A stretch of DNA of 12,445 nucleotides from Deltaproteobacteria bacterium. Lineage in GTDB: Bacteria; Desulfobacterota; Desulfobulbia; Desulfobulbales; BM004. The notes under the pieces are model-generated. The model was not told the DNA's origin, did not search any database, and saw nothing but the letters and a program-made list of their open reading frames with translations. Positions 1 to 7,188 of the stretch are shown here, piece by piece. The stretch covers positions 1 to 12,445 of the forward strand of contig JAFDBU010000020.1 of NCBI GenBank assembly GCA_019313095.1. The letters are read 5' to 3'. The position numbers were made by a program, and so were the translations under genes. How positions within the stretch are numbered: position 1 is the first letter of the stretch; the number at the start of each line of letters is the position of its first letter.

Positions 1-106
1 CGAATGGTCCTGCTATTTCCTGGTGCTCTGCTGCTGCGTGGGCCAGTGCTCCCGCCCCGATGCCTGTTAAAATCAAGGCTGCAGTAAAAATTTTTTTTCT
101 GTTCAT
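1..106 (-). CDS. Exported protein, N-terminal fragment (possibly a multihaem c-type cytochrome)
   Basis: The gene begins at the minus-strand ATG whose first base is 106 and runs off the left edge, so only 35 residues are visible. They start MNRKKIFTAALILTG and end with EHQEIAGPF. The start is supported by a purine-rich ribosome binding site (AGGAGA) about 10 bases upstream. Residues 2-5 are basic, a hydrophobic stretch follows to about residue 22, and AHA-AAE around residues 22-27 is a plausible signal peptidase I site. The product is therefore probably exported to the periplasm. From memory, a mature start of the type 'H..I.GPF' resembles periplasmic octahaem cytochromes of the tetrathionate reductase-like family. 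No CXXCH haem motif lies in the visible part, so that identity is only a guess. A sigma-54 promoter at 207-223 points at this gene, and a sigma-54 activator is encoded divergently at 610. Confidence 0.72.
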   Translation of the reverse strand, partial: MNRKKIFTAALILTGIGAGALAHAAAEHQEIAGPF

Positions 107-206
107 TGTTTACCAGTCTCCTTTGTTTATATGTGGTTAATAATAAAAGGTTAATATGTTTTAAAAAGTAAACCCTCGGCCGTTCTTGGTGTTGCTGAAA
201 CCACTT

Positions 207-223
207 AGCAATCCCTGTGCCCA
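207..223 (-). promoter_or_regulatory. Sigma-54 (-24/-12) promoter for the leftward exported gene
   Basis: Read on the minus strand from 223 to 207 the sequence is TGGGCACAGGGATTGCT. It contains GGGCAC, five bases, then TTGCT. The invariant GG and GC are exactly ten bases apart, as in the sigma-54 consensus TGGCAC-N5-TTGCW; the only departure is G for T at the first base. Transcription would start near 195, giving a leader of roughly 90 bases before the ATG at 106. The repeated motifs at 315-361 sit about 95-150 bases upstream of this promoter, a normal distance for an enhancer-binding activator. The neighbouring gene encodes such an activator. Confidence 0.7.
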
Positions 224-314
224 AAAAACAACCCTTTGATTTAAAATGCCTAACAAGCTTAAATTATTCAGAATAAATTTTCTTTTTCCTTATGGAGAGA
301 AAACCGCAGTTGTT

Positions 315-361
315 TATGTGGTTAACATGTGTTAGTATATAAACAGCTAATTAACACATGT
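315..361. promoter_or_regulatory. Candidate upstream activator sites: ATGTG(G)TTA repeats and inverted repeat
   Basis: TATGTGGTTAA occurs at 315-325. It overlaps a perfect 10-bp inverted repeat, ACATGTGTTA (325-334) and TAACACATGT (352-361), separated by 17 bases. An identical TATGTGGTTAA lies at 130-140, between the sigma-54 promoter and the leftward gene. The shared core is ATGTG(G)TTA, in both orientations. The position upstream of the sigma-54 promoter at 207-223 suggests binding sites for the Fis-type helix-turn-helix of the activator encoded at 610-1998. The motif itself is directly visible; which protein binds it is inferred. Confidence 0.5.
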
Positions 362-556
362 ATCAGCTTATAACCGGAATGCGTATGAAAACATTTTTAG
401 TTACAAGCTGAAAATATTGATAGTGACTTGAGCCGCCGAGCCCCAGAGCAGCAGCTTAATTATCAACAGGTGCAATTGGTGCCGTCTCGTTTTTGAGCTT
501 TAGATTCGTGGTTGATCAGCACCGATTTACTGGTTCAGGTCTGGTTTTTGCAACAA

Positions 557-580
557 AGCCCTTGAGTAGGATCAGGGGCT
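557..580 (+). other. Stem-loop just upstream of the sigma-54 activator gene
   Basis: AGCCCTTGA (557-565) can pair with TCAGGGGCT (572-580) through nine base pairs, one of them G-T, around a six-base loop. It ends about 20 bases before the ribosome binding site of the activator gene. A weak sigma-70-like pair, TTGAGT (562-567) and TATCAT (584-589) with 16-base spacing, overlaps it, so it could be an operator or a leader hairpin. The rest of the region 362-609 shows no gene and no other motif I can support. Confidence 0.3.
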
Positions 581-609
581 AATTATCATGCGCGGTTTCA
601 GGAGGAAAA

Positions 610-1998
610 ATGCTGGAAAAAATATACGGGAAATTTTGGCAGACGGTGATCGATACTATGCTGGAAGGATTAATGCTGGTTGATCCTGACGGGAAAATTA
701 TTTATGTCAACCGGGCCTTTGAGCAGCTTTCCGGTTACAGTAAGGAGGAGGTTGAAGGCCAGACCTGTGAAATTCTAGGCTGCGATACCTGTTTTGGCAC
801 CAGAAAAGAGGGGAAGGATAAATATTGTGCCCTGTTCAAGGAAGGAAAGGTACGGCGCCGCAAATGTATTTTTCAGAAAAAAGACGGAAGTGAGCTTCAT
901 GTTCTGAAAAATGCAGCGGTCATAAGAGACAAGACAGGCAAAGTCGTCGGCGGCGTTGAAAACCTGACAGACCTCAGACCAATCGTTGAAAAGGAAGAAG
1001 TCATATTGAACCTCAGGAAACAGTTGAGTAACGAGGACGGCTTCCATGGTATGCTTGGCAAATCAGCGGTCATGAAAAAAGTTTTTGATCTTATTGCCAG
1101 TGCTGCACCCTCTGAAGCACCGGCGGTAATCTATGGTGAATCGGGAACCGGAAAGGAACTCGCTGCCGCGGCTATTCATCACCTGAGCCGGCGGCATGAA
1201 GGTCCATTTGTCAAAGTAAACTGTGCCGCCCTGAATGAAAACCTTCTGGAAAGTGAGCTGTTCGGTCACGTCAAGGGGGCCTTTACAGGTGCAGACAGAA
1301 CAAGAGTGGGCCGTTTTGAAGCAGCAAACTCCGGTGCTATTTTTCTGGATGAAATAGGTGATTTGCCTCTCTCAACACAGACCAAATTACTGAGAGTCCT
1401 ACAGGAAAAGGAGTTCGAAAGGGTTGGCGACAACCGTCCCATTGCAACTGATGTCAGGGTTCTGGCTGCCACCAACAAGGACCTGGACAGACTTATGCAG
1501 GAGGACCTTTTCCGTGAAGACCTCTATTACAGAATTAATGTCATACCTATTTATCTCCCGCCTTTGAGACACAGACGGGATGACATCCCGCTGCTCACAG
1601 ATACCTTTATCCATAGAATGCGGCTGAAAACAGAAAAGGCCATCTCCGGCATTGCCAAAGATGCACTGGATGTTTTCATGCAGTACAGCTGGCCGGGAAA
1701 CATTAGAGAACTTATCAACGTTATCGAATATGCCTTTGTTCTCTGCCCGCAGGGGGAGATTACCATATCGCATCTTCCGGGCCAGATGCTTGGACATCAT
1801 CCTATGCATGTTCAACAGGGTTCCAAAACCAGGGGCAAAAGCCAAAAAGGCGATGAGCGCCAGGAACTTGTCAAAGCCCTGCAGGCATCTGATGGCAACA
1901 AGTCGGAAGCAGCAAGAAGGCTGGGCGTCAGCCGGGTAACGCTCTGGAAGCGCATCAAAAAGTACAACATCCAGGTTGACAAGCAGATCCGGGAATAA
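610..1998 (+). CDS. Sigma-54-dependent transcriptional activator with Cys-rich PAS sensor, AAA+ and Fis-type HTH
   Basis: This is a 462-residue enhancer-binding protein of the NtrC class, which remodels sigma-54 RNA polymerase by ATP hydrolysis. Residues about 8-125 form a PAS domain (VDPDGKIIYVNRAFEQLSGYS). A linker helix follows, then an AAA+ domain from about 147 to 385, with Walker A GESGTGKE at 176-183, the sigma-54 contact loop GAFTGA at 223-228 and Walker B with D247-E248. The Fis-like helix-turn-helix (NKSEAARRLGVSRVTLWKRI) is at about 430-455. The PAS domain carries five cysteines, C53, C58, C61, C73 and C86, which suggests metal, Fe-S or redox sensing; this is inference. There is no receiver domain, so a two-component partner is unlikely. 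An AGGAGG ribosome binding site ends four bases before the ATG. The likely target is the divergent exported gene, which has a sigma-54 promoter. Confidence 0.95.
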   Translation: MLEKIYGKFWQTVIDTMLEGLMLVDPDGKIIYVNRAFEQLSGYSKEEVEGQTCEILGCDTCFGTRKEGKDKYCALFKEGKVRRRKCIFQKKDGSELHVLKNAAVIRDKTGKVVGGVENLTDLRPIVEKEEVILNLRKQLSNEDGFHGMLGKSAVMKKVFDLIASAAPSEAPAVIYGESGTGKELAAAAIHHLSRRHEGPFVKVNCAALNENLLESELFGHVKGAFTGADRTRVGRFEAANSGAIFLDEIGDLPLSTQTKLLRVLQEKEFERVGDNRPIATDVRVLAATNKDLDRLMQEDLFREDLYYRINVIPIYLPPLRHRRDDIPLLTDTFIHRMRLKTEKAISGIAKDALDVFMQYSWPGNIRELINVIEYAFVLCPQGEITISHLPGQMLGHHPMHVQQGSKTRGKSQKGDERQELVKALQASDGNKSEAARRLGVSRVTLWKRIKKYNIQVDKQIRE

Positions 1999-2154
1999 CA
2001 TACAAAAATCAGTCGAACCCAAGGCTGCTTCCTTAAAAAACAGTTCTCACGAGGATTTCATTTTACTCTCAGGCATGGTTTTGATACCCTGCCGGAAGAC
2101 CTTCACGCTGATAACATGAATCACAGAAAAATTCGCCGATAATGAGAAAAAAAT

Positions 2155-2604
2155 ATGCGTGCAGTCGTTCAACTCGTCAAAAAGGCATCCGTTTCGGTTA
2201 ACGATACTGTTATTTCCGAAATCGGTTATGGTTTGCTGGTCCTGCTTGGAGTCAGGAAAAATGACACGCCAGCCGATGCCAGAATGCTGGCTGAAAAAAT
2301 CGCTAATTTGCGAATTTTCCCTGATCAAGGCAAACTGATGAATCTTTCTGTGCTCGATGTCGGAGGGAAAATGCTCATCGTTTCACAGTTTACCCTGTAC
2401 GGCGACTGCAGAAAAGGCAGGCGCCCATCCTATTCTGATGCTGCCCCACCTGATCAGGCGGAAGAACTCTACGAATTGTTTATCCGGGAAACGGTCAAGC
2501 TGGGGATTCATGTAGCTTCAGGAAAATTTCAGGCCATGATGGATGTTGCACTCATTAATGAGGGGCCTGTGACCCTGCTGCTGGACTCTGAAAAATCTTT
2601 TTAA
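2155..2604 (+). CDS. dtd: D-aminoacyl-tRNA deacylase
   Basis: This cytosolic enzyme hydrolyses D-amino acids mischarged onto tRNA, such as D-Tyr-tRNA, and also proofreads Gly-tRNA(Ala). The 149-residue product is close to the usual length of about 145. It begins with the family start [15 protein letters not shown] and carries both active-site motifs: SQFTLYGD at 77-84 and the Gly-cisPro segment NEGPVT at 135-140. The ATG at 2155 is preceded by a GAGA-type ribosome binding site within an A-rich stretch. It lies 156 bases after the sigma-54 activator gene and converges on the DUF1992 gene. It is a housekeeping gene with no evident functional tie to its neighbours. The 156-base gap before it contains nothing I can name. 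Confidence 0.96.
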   Translation: MRAVVQLVKKASVSVNDTVISEIGYGLLVLLGVRKNDTPADARMLAEKIANLRIFPDQGKLMNLSVLDVGGKMLIVSQFTLYGDCRKGRRPSYSDAAPPDQAEELYELFIRETVKLGIHVASGKFQAMMDVALINEGPVTLLLDSEKSF

Positions 2605-2697
2605 ATAATGGTCTTTTCGTCTATCTCTGCGTCAGGTCCGAAATTTTATCCTCACGATATAGCAACTGAGTATGCTGTAAGATGTATCGTATTTCCC

Positions 2698-2734
2698 CGA
2701 GTCTTTCCAACTCGTTTACCTGATCGCAGGTAAA
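2698..2734. other. Two adjacent hairpins between convergent genes
   Basis: CGAGT (2698-2702) pairs with ACTCG (2710-2714). Immediately next to it, TTTACCTG (2715-2722) pairs perfectly with CAGGTAAA (2727-2734) around a four-base ATCG loop. They lie in the 177-base gap between the convergent dtd and DUF1992 genes. Neither has a uridine run directly after it on either strand, so these are not classic intrinsic terminators. They may still act as bidirectional 3'-end structures. Confidence 0.35.
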
Positions 2735-2781
2735 ATCCTAATTATTGTAACAGGCTGATTTTTTTGTGAAAAGAAGGTTTT

Positions 2782-3171
2782 TTATTTTGTCTTGAGCTTA
2801 TTGACGCTGATTCGTTCGACAATCTTGCGGTAATATTCGTCCTGACCTTCAATATTGGCGGCATTGCCCTTCATGGTATTCAGCTTCAGCAGCAGGAAGT
2901 TTAACTTTTTTATCTGTTTGATCCTGATGTGTTCATCTTCGCAGGTCTCGAGCAAATCCTCAATCTGCTGGATTTCTTTTTTGGTCTCGATTTCCGGCGG
3001 CAGATAGCCTGCATTTTTCAAAATCTTATAGGCCATGCGCAACTCTTCCGGGACCATGTTATCATTGGGCACTGGCAGAGGCTTGTTGCGCCATGCCTCA
3101 ATATCAAGTTGTCCCTTCTGGATGGCTTCGCTGATCTTGCGGTCTGCAATAAGTCGGATTGCTTCAAGCAT
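2782..3171 (-). CDS. DUF1992 (DnaJ-subfamily C member 28-like) family protein
   Basis: This 129-residue protein matches the DUF1992 family, named after the conserved region of DNAJC28 homologues. The hallmark part is residues about 5-62: an N-terminal helix with ADRKISEAIQKG, then PLPVPNDN and RMAYKILKNAGYLPPEIE (45-62). Residues about 62-115 are rich in Glu, Lys and Leu and probably form a coiled coil. There is no J domain, signal peptide or membrane segment, so it is likely cytosolic. The biochemical role of the family is not known to me. The start was chosen at 3171 because the family motif begins a few residues in. No clear ribosome binding site precedes it, but an extended -10 promoter ends seven bases upstream, which suggests a leaderless or very short-leader mRNA. 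Confidence 0.9.
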   Translation of the reverse strand: MLEAIRLIADRKISEAIQKGQLDIEAWRNKPLPVPNDNMVPEELRMAYKILKNAGYLPPEIETKKEIQQIEDLLETCEDEHIRIKQIKKLNFLLLKLNTMKGNAANIEGQDEYYRKIVERISVNKLKTK

Positions 3172-3178
3172 GAATAAT

Positions 3179-3187
3179 ATTATAACA
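3179..3187 (-). promoter_or_regulatory. Extended -10 promoter of the DUF1992 gene
   Basis: On the minus strand, 3187 to 3179 reads TGTTATAAT, a perfect extended -10 element (TGN-TATAAT). No convincing -35 box is seen at the usual distance, which is common for extended -10 promoters. Only seven bases separate it from the ATG at 3171, so transcription would start at or within a base or two of the start codon. Confidence 0.5.
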
Positions 3188-3315
3188 GCTCGTTTACTGT
3201 TTTACTGTGGTGATTTTTTATACATACAATCCCATTGTGAATGGGTTATTATAAATAACAGGTTATCAGGAACACGAAAGTATAAATTTAGCAGATTTTT
3301 CAGGCGGTGTAAAAA

Positions 3316-3933
3316 ATGAAATCGGGAATGATCAGGTTTATGATATATGCAGGAGTTTTTTGGGCATCAACAGTGGCAACAGCAAATACAATCTATACCT
3401 GGATCGATGAAAATGGTGTGCGCCATATGACAAATATTCCCCCTGTCCAGCCTGTGGAAAAGCTCGATGTTATGGAATTGGAACCTCCTCTAATAACGGA
3501 AGAGTCAGAAATGCAATATGTGAAACCGCAGGAGTCAACCGAACCCGAAGAGGCAACTGAAGTTGACATTTTAGGTAATCATGTGATTGTTCCTGTCCTG
3601 CTTTTATATAATGAGAGGAAGGTTTATGCTAAGCTGCTGTTGGATACCGGCTCAACAAATATAACGCTGCACAAGCATATTGCTCGAAAACTTATGATCC
3701 AAAATTTACAGAAAGGCTCCATCAAAGTGGCTGGAGGTGATGTTATTGATGCCGAGGCGTTCAGACTAGATGCGGTTACTGTCGGACCCCACACCAAAAG
3801 AAATCTTATAGCCGGAATCATTGAACACCGTGGAGATGATGTTCCTTTTGATGGCCTGCTTGGCATGAATTTTCTTAAAGACTACAAGTATACTATTGAC
3901 TTTCAGGAGAAGGTTCTCCTCTGGCATAAATAA
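3316..3933 (+). CDS. Periplasmic DUF4124 and retropepsin-like aspartic protease protein
   Basis: The 205-residue product starts with a signal peptide (hydrophobic to about residue 20, likely cleavage after ATA near residue 23). A short DUF4124 segment follows (YTWIDENGVRHMTNIPP, 27-43). After an acidic linker of about 40 residues rich in Glu and Pro, residues about 85-205 form a clan AA retropepsin-like domain. It has the catalytic motif LLLDTGSTN with D110-T-G-S113 and a late FDGLLGMNFL segment near 180-190, typical of this fold. One DTG motif means an active enzyme would have to dimerise. It probably acts in the periplasm on unknown substrates. The start has an AGGCGG ribosome binding site eight bases upstream. 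It stands alone, divergent from the DUF1992 gene across a 144-base gap. Protease activity is inferred from the fold motif. Confidence 0.88.
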   Translation: MKSGMIRFMIYAGVFWASTVATANTIYTWIDENGVRHMTNIPPVQPVEKLDVMELEPPLITEESEMQYVKPQESTEPEEATEVDILGNHVIVPVLLLYNERKVYAKLLLDTGSTNITLHKHIARKLMIQNLQKGSIKVAGGDVIDAEAFRLDAVTVGPHTKRNLIAGIIEHRGDDVPFDGLLGMNFLKDYKYTIDFQEKVLLWHK

Positions 3934-4032
3934 AAAGCAGCTAAACATGCTGGATATTTTTGGGTGTAGCCTGGTGCCATCTTTCAGATTTCCTTTTTAT
4001 TCAAATATGTTATAGCCTTACCTTATAACTCT

Positions 4033-4061
4033 TTGCACTAGAGGTTCACATAGGGTATTAT
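4033..4061 (+). promoter_or_regulatory. Sigma-70-type promoter for hypB
   Basis: TTGCAC (4033-4038) and TATTAT (4056-4061) are separated by exactly 17 bases, matching the -35 and -10 consensus with two and one mismatches. Transcription would start near 4068, leaving a leader of about 60 bases before the hypB ATG at 4130. No sigma-54 element was found upstream of hypB. Confidence 0.6.
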
Positions 4062-4129
4062 CTTGTGCCATTGCGGCCTTAGGGATAAATACCTATTTTA
4101 TCTGTTGTTAATTACTGAAGGAGAAGACA

Positions 4130-4780
4130 ATGCGGGTAGCGGTTGTTAAAAATATTCTGGATGCCAACAGCAGAATTGCCCAGGAAAACAAAAAGCTGTT
4201 TGATAGAAACGGGCTCACGGTAATAAACCTGATGAGTTCTCCAGGAGCCGGGAAGACCACCCTGCTCGAGCAGCTGGGAAAACACTTTGTAGATCGACTG
4301 AAAATAGGTGTAATTGAGGGCGATATTCAGACAACCCTTGATGCTGAAAGGGTGGCCTCAGCCGGTTTGGAAGCGGTCCAGATTGAAACGGACGGAGCCT
4401 GCCATCTTGATGCCAATATGATCCAGAATGCTCTCGCCGATATGAATCTTGAAGGACTCGATCTTTTGGTGGTGGAAAATGTCGGCAACCTTGTTTGTCC
4501 TGCTGAGTTCAATGTTGGCGAAGACCATAAGGTTATGATGCTTTCTGTAACAGAGGGTGATGACAAGCCCTACAAGTATCCGCTCATGTTCAGGGAATCC
4601 CGCGTTCTTCTTATCAGCAAAGTTGACCTGCTGCCGCATCTTCACTGTGATCTTGAAAAAATAAAGGAAGCAGCCAGATCAATTAATCCTGAACTGATAA
4701 TTTTTGAGATTTCCGCCTATACCGGACAGGGGCTTGACGATTGGCACAATTGGATACAGGAACAGACAGCAGGAAAATAA
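4130..4780 (+). CDS. hypB: Hydrogenase nickel incorporation GTPase HypB
   Basis: HypB is the cytosolic SIMIBI-class GTPase that, with HypA, delivers nickel to the large subunit of [NiFe]-hydrogenases. The 216-residue protein has the P-loop SSPGAGKTT at 36-44, the switch region EGDIQTTLDAERV (63-75), and the G-domain metal site C91-H92 and C123. These have the same 32-residue spacing as the E. coli site as I remember it. The guanine-specificity segment ISKVDLL is near residue 162-168. The N-terminal CXXCGC nickel motif and the histidine-rich stretch found in some HypB proteins are absent, so this is the minimal form. AAGGAG lies six bases before the ATG. The last 40 bases overlap hypF, which points to translational coupling. 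Confidence 0.97.
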   Translation: MRVAVVKNILDANSRIAQENKKLFDRNGLTVINLMSSPGAGKTTLLEQLGKHFVDRLKIGVIEGDIQTTLDAERVASAGLEAVQIETDGACHLDANMIQNALADMNLEGLDLLVVENVGNLVCPAEFNVGEDHKVMMLSVTEGDDKPYKYPLMFRESRVLLISKVDLLPHLHCDLEKIKEAARSINPELIIFEISAYTGQGLDDWHNWIQEQTAGK

Positions 4781-7116
4781 TCCGGGCCTGCATAGAAATA
4801 AGCGGCATTATCCAGGGAGTCGGGTTCAGGCCTTTTATATACAGGCTCGCCAGGGCACAGGGCCTTAAAGGTCATGTGGCCAATACAGCGGCTGGCGTTA
4901 CCATTATAATAGATGGCAGTGAGCCTGAAATTGAGAATTTCGTAAAAGCCATTACGGGTGAAAAGCCTCCACTGGCCTGCATCGAAGAATTACAAATTGC
5001 AAAATCAGAGATCGGGCAGGATAGTACCTTTCAGGATTTTCAAATAATTGACAGCATCCCTGCCGGCAACAGAATTGGCCCCATTACCCCGGACTCAGAT
5101 GTATGCGACAACTGCCTGGGCGAGCTTTTTAACCCGGAAGATAGGCGTTATCTTTACCCGTTCATTAATTGCACAGACTGCGGTCCGCGCTACACTCTGA
5201 TTGAAAAAACTCCCTATGATCGCCCCCAGACAGCAATGAAAGACTTTGAGCTGTGCCAGCACTGCCAGGAAGAATATCGTGATCCTCTTGACCGTCGCTT
5301 TCATGCCCAGGCTACCTGCTGTCCAGATTGTGGCCCTGCGGTCACTCTAGCCACTCCTGACCGGCAGACTGTCGATGACCCTGATCCCATTCGTAGAACC
5401 GCGGAACTTTTACAGGACGGCATGATCATAGCCTTCAAAGGCATCGGTGGATTTCATCTTGCGGTCAATGCTGTTGACGATAAGGCAATTGCCAGGCTCA
5501 GAGAAAGAAAAGGGAGGCCACACAAACCTCTGGCTGTCATGACAGCAAACCTTGAGAAGATTAAAACATTTGCTGCTTTTTCCCCGAAGGAACAAAAAGT
5601 ATTAAGCGGACGGGAAAAACCGATTGTTCTTCTGCGAAAACTGTCTCCTTTTCCCCTGGCGGAAAATGTTGCACCGGATAACAGCTTTATAGGGGTAATG
5701 CTGCCCTATACCCCTATCCACTATCTGCTGTTTCACCACCGTGAATTCCAGGCGCTTGTCATGACCAGCGGCAACCTTTCCGGCTCCCCTGTCGTGAAGG
5801 ATAATGACGATGCCTTTGCAAAACTCTCCAGCATAGCTGACTATTTTCTACTGCACAACAGACCCATTATAACCCAGGCAGATGATTCGGTTATCAGGCT
5901 GGAAGACAGCTACCTAACCTTTTACCGGCGGGCCCGATCCTTTATTCCCAAGGTTATCAGCCTTAAACAGAACAGCGGTCGCACCCTCGCCCTTGGAGCG
6001 ATTATTAAGAATACGATCTGTCTGACCAAGGAGAATGAGGCTTTTGTGAGTCAGCACATAGGTGACCTGGACAACCTAGATACTCAGCTGCACCAGAAAA
6101 AAATTTCCCGCCATTTTCAAGCGCTGATGCGAATTAAGCCGGACCTTTTGGTGCATGACCTGCATCCTGATTACCCGGGCAGCCGATATGCCCGGCGCCA
6201 GAATGAACTGCCGACAATCGGGGTCCAGCACCATCATGCCCATGCAGTAAGCTGCATGGCTGAGCATGGCCTCGATGGTCCCGTTATAGCAGTGACACTG
6301 GATGGCAACGGTTATGGCCCGGACAACACTGTTTGGGGCGGTGAGGTCCTGATGACTGACTACCATACCTATGAACGGTTAGCCCATTTTGAACCTCTAG
6401 AGATGCCGGGCGGTGATGCGGCAATCCGTGAACCCTGGCGTATGGCGGTCAGCCATCTTTACCGGGCTTTTGGTCCAGGGTTTAAGGAACTGGACCTGCA
6501 AATGCTTCATAATCACAGGAGCAACCTTGGAGTTATTCAGCAGATGATTGATAGGTCCATCAACGCACCGCTTACCTCAAGCTGCGGCAGACTTTTTGAT
6601 GCTGTTGCCGCTCTGCTTGGCCTGCGAGAGTTTGCCAGCTTTGAAGGGCAGGCTGCAGCTGAACTTGAAATGTGCCTTGAGCCAAATGATCATGATCCGG
6701 CATTATATGAGTTTGAGGTTGTAAAATCCGATGCCGGGTCCTGGTTATTACCTGTAAAGCCTATCATCAGGGGCGTGGTGCGGGATATTCTGAAAAATAG
6801 GGATCCTGCCCGGATAAGCAGACGGTTTCACAACTCGTTGGCCGCTTTGTTTACCAAGGTATGCCGGAAAATCAGGGATCAAAATAATATAAACCAGATT
6901 GTTCTTTCCGGCGGCGTTTTCCAAAACTTAAACCTGCATCAACAACTAGAGACAAACCTTAAGGCTCTTTCCTTTAGCGTTTATTCTCATGAGCAGGTGC
7001 CGAGCAATGATGGCTGCATTTCTCTGGGGCAAGCTGTTGCCGGCAGGGCGATATATGAGAGAATGAAGGATTTAAGGATTCAAGCAGCCGATGGGTCAAA
7101 GGAAATAAAGCTTTAG
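4741..7116 (+). CDS. hypF: Carbamoyltransferase HypF
   Basis: HypF uses carbamoyl phosphate and ATP to carbamoylate the C-terminal cysteine of HypE, the first step toward the cyanide ligands of [NiFe]-hydrogenase. The 791-residue product has all expected modules: acylphosphatase domain (IIQGVGFRP, catalytic R30), a double zinc finger with C122/C125, C144/C147, C172/C175 and C194/C197 in the family spacing 2-18-2-24-2-18-2, a YrdC-like domain about 205-395 (KGRPHKPLAVM), and a Kae1-like domain about 405-770 with HHHAH at 497-501 and SGGVFQN at 723-729. It begins with a TTG at 4741 inside hypB; a second TTG at 4750 is possible. No ATG or GTG lies before the acylphosphatase motif, so a rare start codon is needed. 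ACAGGGG about 10 bases upstream may serve as ribosome binding site. Confidence 0.96.
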   Translation: MAQLDTGTDSRKIIRACIEISGIIQGVGFRPFIYRLARAQGLKGHVANTAAGVTIIIDGSEPEIENFVKAITGEKPPLACIEELQIAKSEIGQDSTFQDFQIIDSIPAGNRIGPITPDSDVCDNCLGELFNPEDRRYLYPFINCTDCGPRYTLIEKTPYDRPQTAMKDFELCQHCQEEYRDPLDRRFHAQATCCPDCGPAVTLATPDRQTVDDPDPIRRTAELLQDGMIIAFKGIGGFHLAVNAVDDKAIARLRERKGRPHKPLAVMTANLEKIKTFAAFSPKEQKVLSGREKPIVLLRKLSPFPLAENVAPDNSFIGVMLPYTPIHYLLFHHREFQALVMTSGNLSGSPVVKDNDDAFAKLSSIADYFLLHNRPIITQADDSVIRLEDSYLTFYRRARSFIPKVISLKQNSGRTLALGAIIKNTICLTKENEAFVSQHIGDLDNLDTQLHQKKISRHFQALMRIKPDLLVHDLHPDYPGSRYARRQNELPTIGVQHHHAHAVSCMAEHGLDGPVIAVTLDGNGYGPDNTVWGGEVLMTDYHTYERLAHFEPLEMPGGDAAIREPWRMAVSHLYRAFGPGFKELDLQMLHNHRSNLGVIQQMIDRSINAPLTSSCGRLFDAVAALLGLREFASFEGQAAAELEMCLEPNDHDPALYEFEVVKSDAGSWLLPVKPIIRGVVRDILKNRDPARISRRFHNSLAALFTKVCRKIRDQNNINQIVLSGGVFQNLNLHQQLETNLKALSFSVYSHEQVPSNDGCISLGQAVAGRAIYERMKDLRIQAADGSKEIKL

Positions 7117-7188
7117 CTGCTTAATAATTGTTATTAACTTAAACAAATTTTATAAAGTTAATTTTAATCATTTTAAGGGCACTTCACA

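Noticed and set aside
471..484. TGCAATTGGTGCC, resembling a leftward sigma-54 promoter
   Set aside because: The GC and CC pairs are only eight bases apart instead of ten, and it lies about 370 bases from the leftward gene. The element at 207-223 has the correct spacing.
1399..2022. 207-codon minus-strand open frame opposite the sigma-54 activator
   Set aside because: It lies opposite the AAA+ and helix-turn-helix coding sequence, shows no recognisable motif, and the plus-strand gene explains the region fully.
2715..2734. Perfect 8-bp hairpin as an intrinsic terminator of dtd or the DUF1992 gene
   Set aside because: No T-run follows the stem on either strand, so I list it only as a hairpin of uncertain role.
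7117..7188. Possible missed hypC between hypF and hypD
   Set aside because: The gap is 72 bases, AT-rich and without a MCLAIP-like start; HypC needs about 225 bases.
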